From assembly GCA_928721915.1 (NCBI GenBank), contig CAKMVZ010000008.1, forward strand, positions 1-62,176: a stretch of 62,176 nt of DNA, given 5' to 3'. Every line of letters starts with the position of its first letter. Position 1 is the stretch's first letter. This DNA is from an uncultured Clostridia bacterium. GTDB lineage: Bacteria > Bacillota > Clostridia > TANB77 > CAG-508. Below, in pieces: positions 59,202-62,176 of this stretch. Under the pieces are notes generated by a model. That model was given only the letters and a program-made list of their open reading frames with translations. It made no database searches and was not told where the DNA came from. The translations under genes were made by a program, and so were the position numbers.

Positions 59202-59609
59202 TTATTTCTTACTTATATTACTATTTTGTATATTTTTTTCTTTTTTATACTGTGAAATAAATGTATAAATTCCATTAATTGCAATAAAACATAAAAAAAT
59301 TCCAAAATATTTTTTTAAATTTTGATTATCTATTTTGCTTGCCAAATACGAACCTATAAAAGCTCCAACTATACCTATAAGAATACACTTTTTAGCAGTT
59401 TTTAAATCAATAAGTTTATTTTTATAATTAACATAAATTGCTATAATTGATGTAGGAATAAAAAAAATTAAATTAATACCTTGAATTTCATATTGCTTAA
59501 TTTCAGTAAAAAAATTTAAAAGTAAAATAAGTATAGTTCCACCACCAAGCCCAAAAGCAGCTCCAAAGCCAGCAATAAATCCAAAAATAATATTCTTAAA
59601 TATTTCCAT
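59202..59609 (-). CDS. TauE/SafE-like membrane protein, half-size (1)
   Basis: 135 residues, about four helices, MEIFKNIIFGFIAGFGAAFG-LGGG signature of the TauE/SafE (anion exporter) family at the N-terminus. Full-length members are ~250 residues. It and the similar half-size gene at 59887-60241 may form a two-subunit carrier. Substrate unknown. No in-frame CGG. Confidence 0.75.
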   Translation of the reverse strand: MEIFKNIIFGFIAGFGAAFGLGGGTILILLLNFFTEIKQYEIQGINLIFFIPTSIIAIYVNYKNKLIDLKTAKKCILIGIVGAFIGSYLASKIDNQNLKKYFGIFLCFIAINGIYTFISQYKKEKNIQNSNISKK

Positions 59610-59676
59610 AAAAATATTTTTTCATAAAAAAAAGATTTTATACTTAATTAAAAATGTTTTTGTAAAATAATATTCT

Positions 59677-59827
59677 TATTTTTAATTTTAAATATTTTTA
59701 TAAAATATAATTTATTTTTAATTTTAAATATTTTTATAAAATATAATTTTATTTTTAATTTTAAATATTTTTTATAAAATATAATTTTATTTTTAATTTT
59801 TAATATTTTTATAAAATATAATTTTAT
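59677..59827. repeat. Tandem ~37-bp AT-only repeat, about four copies
   Basis: A unit of TTATTTTTAATTTTAAATA plus TTTTTATAAAATATAAT is repeated about four times with small length changes in the 280-base gap between the two TauE-like halves. It contains no G and no C. No coding potential. Confidence 0.75.
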
Positions 59828-59886
59828 TTCTAACTTCTAATTAGTTTTTTATTATATAAATTGGATTTTTATTTTTTTATAAAAAA

Positions 59887-60241
59887 TTATAATAACATTT
59901 TTATTCCACTATATAATAAAAATATTATAAAAATTATATTCAAAATTTTTGAACTTGTATTTTTTAGAATTTTTGAACCTAAAAAACTTCCCACAAATCC
60001 TCCTATGGCACAGAATACTGCTATATTCCAATTTATATCACCATTTTTTAAATAGAAAAAACTACTACCTAAAACTAAAAATAAAATTATTGTAATAGCT
60101 GTAGCTCTAGCTTTTCTTGCATCCATTTTCAAAAATTTTCCAAAAAATGGAACTAAAAGCAAACCACCTCCAGCACCAAAAAAGCCGGAGGTAAGTCCTG
60201 CAATAAATCCGTACAATTAAAATCTTAAAATTCTCTTTCAT
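59887..60241 (-). CDS. TauE/SafE-like membrane protein, half-size (2), one CGG +1 site
   Basis: 117 residues with one +1 step. ATG 60241 reads MKENFKILIV, then GTA CGG ATT TAT TGC in the zero frame (60209-60211). Skipping C gives GTA GGA TTT ATT, that is ILIVGFIAGLTSGFFGAGGG, which matches the GFIAGFGAAFGLGGG motif of its neighbour at the same spot (Gly11). A start inside the second frame would lack the first helix. The RBS is weak. Downstream CGG (TCC GGC) is out of phase and not shifted. Confidence 0.85.
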
Positions 60242-60314
60242 AAATATATTTTTCAACTTATTTTAAATTTTATGCAGAATTTATTTTAAATTATTATTCT
60301 AAAAACAAAAAATT

Positions 60315-61539
60315 TTATTCTTCATAATATTTTGTTCCAACCATTTTATCTGGTAGATATTGTTGCTCTACCCAATGATTAGGATAATCATGTGGATATT
60401 TATAACCTTGACCATAACCAAATTTTTCCATTCCGAGATGCTGGAGCATTTCTAATATGCATTGGAATCAAACCAGTATCTTTGGTTTTTACATCTTCTA
60501 AAGCTTTATTTATAGCTATATATGAAGCATTTGACTTTGGAGATTTTGCAACATAACAAGCAGCTTCTGATAAAATAATTCTTGCTTCTGGCATTCCTAT
60601 CATATTTACTGCTTGCATAGCAGACGTAGCAACAACTAAAGCATTCGGATTTGCCATTCCAACATCTTCTGATGCGCAAATTGTAATTCTTCTTGCTAAA
60701 AATACTGGATCTTCTCCTGCATTTAATGCTCTAGCTAAATAAAAAACTGTTGCATCAACATCAGAACCCCTCATAGATTTTATAAACGCACTAATATTAT
60801 CATAGTGACTATCACCTGATTTATCAAACATTGCTTTTCTAGTATTTAAGCTTTCACTCATTACTTCATCTGTAAGTTCAATAACTCCATCTTTATTCAT
60901 TTTTGTTGTTAAAACAGCAATTTCTAATCCATTTAAAGCAGTTCTTACATCTCCATTTGAAATATCAGCGATTGTATCAATGGTTTCTTCAGAAATTTTA
61001 ATATTATAATTTCCAAGTCCATCTTTGCTTTTTAAAGCATTTTTAATAATTTTTATAATATTCTCTTTTTTTAATGGCTCTAATTTTACTACCATTGACC
61101 TTGAAATTAAAGCTTTGTTTACCTCAAAGTAAGGATTTTCAGTAGTTGCTCCAATTAATATTACAGTTCCATTTTCAACATAAGGCAATAGCGCATCTTG
61201 CTGAAGTTTGTTAAATCTATGAATTTCATCTATAAATAATATACATTTTCCTGATGGATTTAAAAGTGGATTATCAGCTTCTTCTATTGCATTTTTTATA
61301 TCTGCAACTCCAGACGTTACTGCATTTAATCTTGTAAATTTATATTTTGTTGTTTCACTTATTACTTTGGCAAGTGAAGTTTTCCCACATCCAGGTGGTC
61401 CCCACAAAATAAGGCTTGATAGTCTATCTGCTTTTATTGTTCTATATAATAATTTGTCTTTTCCAATAATATGTTCTTGTCCTACATATTCTTCTAAAGT
61501 TTTTGGTCTCATACGATAAGCTAAAGGTTTGTTTTCCAT
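60315..61539 (-). CDS. rarA: RarA/MgsA replication-fork AAA+ ATPase, one CGG +1 site
   Basis: 407 residues with one +1 step. Walker A ILWGPPGCGKTSLAKVIS, Walker B ILFIDEIHRFNKLQQDALLP, sensor 1 LIGATTENP and the C-terminal tetramerisation domain IRNAPASGMEKFGYGQGYKY, PHDYPNHWVEQQYLPD. It acts at stalled forks. Site 60433-60435 (TCT CGG AAT) gives SGMEKFGYG with Gly369. Unshifted, the last ~40 conserved residues are lost. Upstream of ruvA-family neighbours on the chromosome. Confidence 0.95.
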
Positions 61540-61605
61540 ATTTTATTTCCTATTTTATAAAATTTAGGTTTTTATTTTATAAGGATACCTATAAACCTTA
61601 AAAAA

Positions 61606-62176
61606 TTATTTTCCAAGATATCTTAAAGCTGCTTTTATTACATCTTCTGTTGACATTGATTTTCTATCAAATTTTTCATAAGCTTTTTCTATATCTCTTA
61701 TATTATATCCTAGAATTTGTAAAGCTGCTGTTGCTTCATCTAAGCTTTCTTCTTTTTCTATTACATTTACAATTTCTTCTGATTTTGCAAGTTCTCTATC
61801 TGCTTTTAATTTATCTTTAAGTTCTAAAACAATTCTTTGTGCTGATTTTGTTCCAACTCCAGGTATTTTAGTTAATTTTTTTATATCATTTGTTATAACT
61901 GCTAAAGCAAAAGCAGATGGTTCAATATTTGAAAGCATTGTAATAGCAGACTTTGCTCCAATTCCACTTACTGATAATAATAATTCAAACATTGAAAGTT
62001 CTTCTTTTGTAACAAAACCATATAAACTAATATTATCTTCTCTAACATAGTAATATGTATGAACTTTAAACTGTTTGTTTTAATTCTCCTAAAATACCAA
62101 TTGATGTATTTGACATAAAAATTTTATATCCAATTCCACCAGTTTCAACTATAACATAACCATTGCCTTTTTCTTC
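61606..62176 (-). CDS. ruvA: Holliday junction protein RuvA, partial and with a +1 break at TAA
   Basis: The N-terminus lies beyond the right edge. The window starts at about residue 11 (EEKGNGYVIVETGGIGYKIF, OB domain). HhH motifs LLLSVSGIGAKSAITMLSNI and KIPGVGTKSAQRIVLELKDK and domain III follow. RuvA targets RuvB to Holliday junctions. At 62066-62068 the frame reads ACA GTT TAA AGT. The protein continues only after skipping one T (GTT AAA GTT CAT, giving TVKVHTYYYVRED). There is no CGG here, so this is a sequence error, true mutation or another kind of recoding. Confidence 0.85.

Noticed and set aside
59677..59827. CRISPR array
   Set aside because: Units are directly adjacent without unique spacers and no cas gene is near.
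4800..60435. Sixteen genes are pseudogenes or have split into separate genes
   Set aside because: Breaks fall only at in-frame CGG, always +1, always giving glycine, in essential genes with good RBS only at the first start; the second pieces lack start codons and RBS.
4800..60435. CGG simply reassigned to another amino acid
   Set aside because: A sense reassignment would keep the zero frame, but stops follow directly (CGG TAG, CGG TGA) and homology continues in +1.
4800..60435. P-site slippage of the prfB type
   Set aside because: The codon before CGG is not conserved, no SD-like stimulator recurs upstream, and re-pairing on xxC is usually impossible.

Overview
The window reads as a very AT-rich, spore-forming, Gram-positive Clostridia-type chromosome, probably of an uncultured gut-type lineage. 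The lineage is an inference. Supporting markers are an alpha/beta small acid-soluble spore protein, SigK, SpoIVB, SpoVG, WhiA, a T-box leader on pheST, the hrcA-grpE-dnaK-dnaJ heat-shock operon and strong AGGAGG ribosome binding sites. Most genes lie on the minus strand.

Layout: 1-2.6 kb surface polysaccharide genes. 2.6-3.7 kb a decayed HigBA-like pair and an AT-rich repeat. 3.8-4.3 kb a lipoprotein. 4.4-8.3 kb pheT, pheS and their T-box. 8.3-13.4 kb unknown coiled-coil and envelope proteins and a GlmU-like enzyme. 13.6-17 kb a Pr6Pr-like membrane protein, rpmF, a DnaA-box cluster, a CobW GTPase and a VTT-domain protein. 17.3-17.5 kb tRNA-His and tRNA-Gln. 18.3-19.6 kb a prepilin. 20.3-23.4 kb a membrane protein, a CapA-like enzyme, an unknown gene and spoVG. 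23.5-26.2 kb murC and spoIVB. 26.2-39.5 kb a divergent Tad/type IV pilus-like operon. 39.6-44.2 kb a HAD phosphatase, an SASP gene, a PHP phosphoesterase and recD2. 44.3-49.1 kb the heat-shock operon. 49.2-52.2 kb coiled-coil proteins. 52.3-56.4 kb hemW, whiA, prmC, a 6S-like RNA and sigK. 56.5-62.2 kb membrane proteins, an IS200 remnant, TauE-like halves, rarA and ruvA.

The outstanding observation concerns the codon CGG. Sixteen otherwise intact genes, mostly conserved core genes, are broken into two to five frames. At 27 points the upstream frame runs into an in-frame CGG and soon a stop, while the protein continues in the +1 frame. In all 27 the continuation is restored by skipping the C and reading the overlapping GGN as glycine. 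That glycine is very often an invariant family residue: the P-loop of a CpaF-like ATPase, the SGSP catalytic motif of SpoIVB, the APTG motif of RecD2, the ASGR motif of a HAD phosphatase and the prepilin-peptidase glycine of a pilin. With one +1 step per site, every one of the sixteen genes has a length that is an exact multiple of three. About fifty CGG trinucleotides in other phases cause no shift. This looks like pervasive CGGN quadruplet decoding as glycine, or +1 recoding at CGG, rather than sequence error or gene decay.

Only two apparently non-shifting in-frame CGG codons were found, both in accessory-looking genes (13609-14259 and 22482-22934). Two other frame breaks, in a glycosyltransferase and in ruvA, do not follow the rule. 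All counts are manual.
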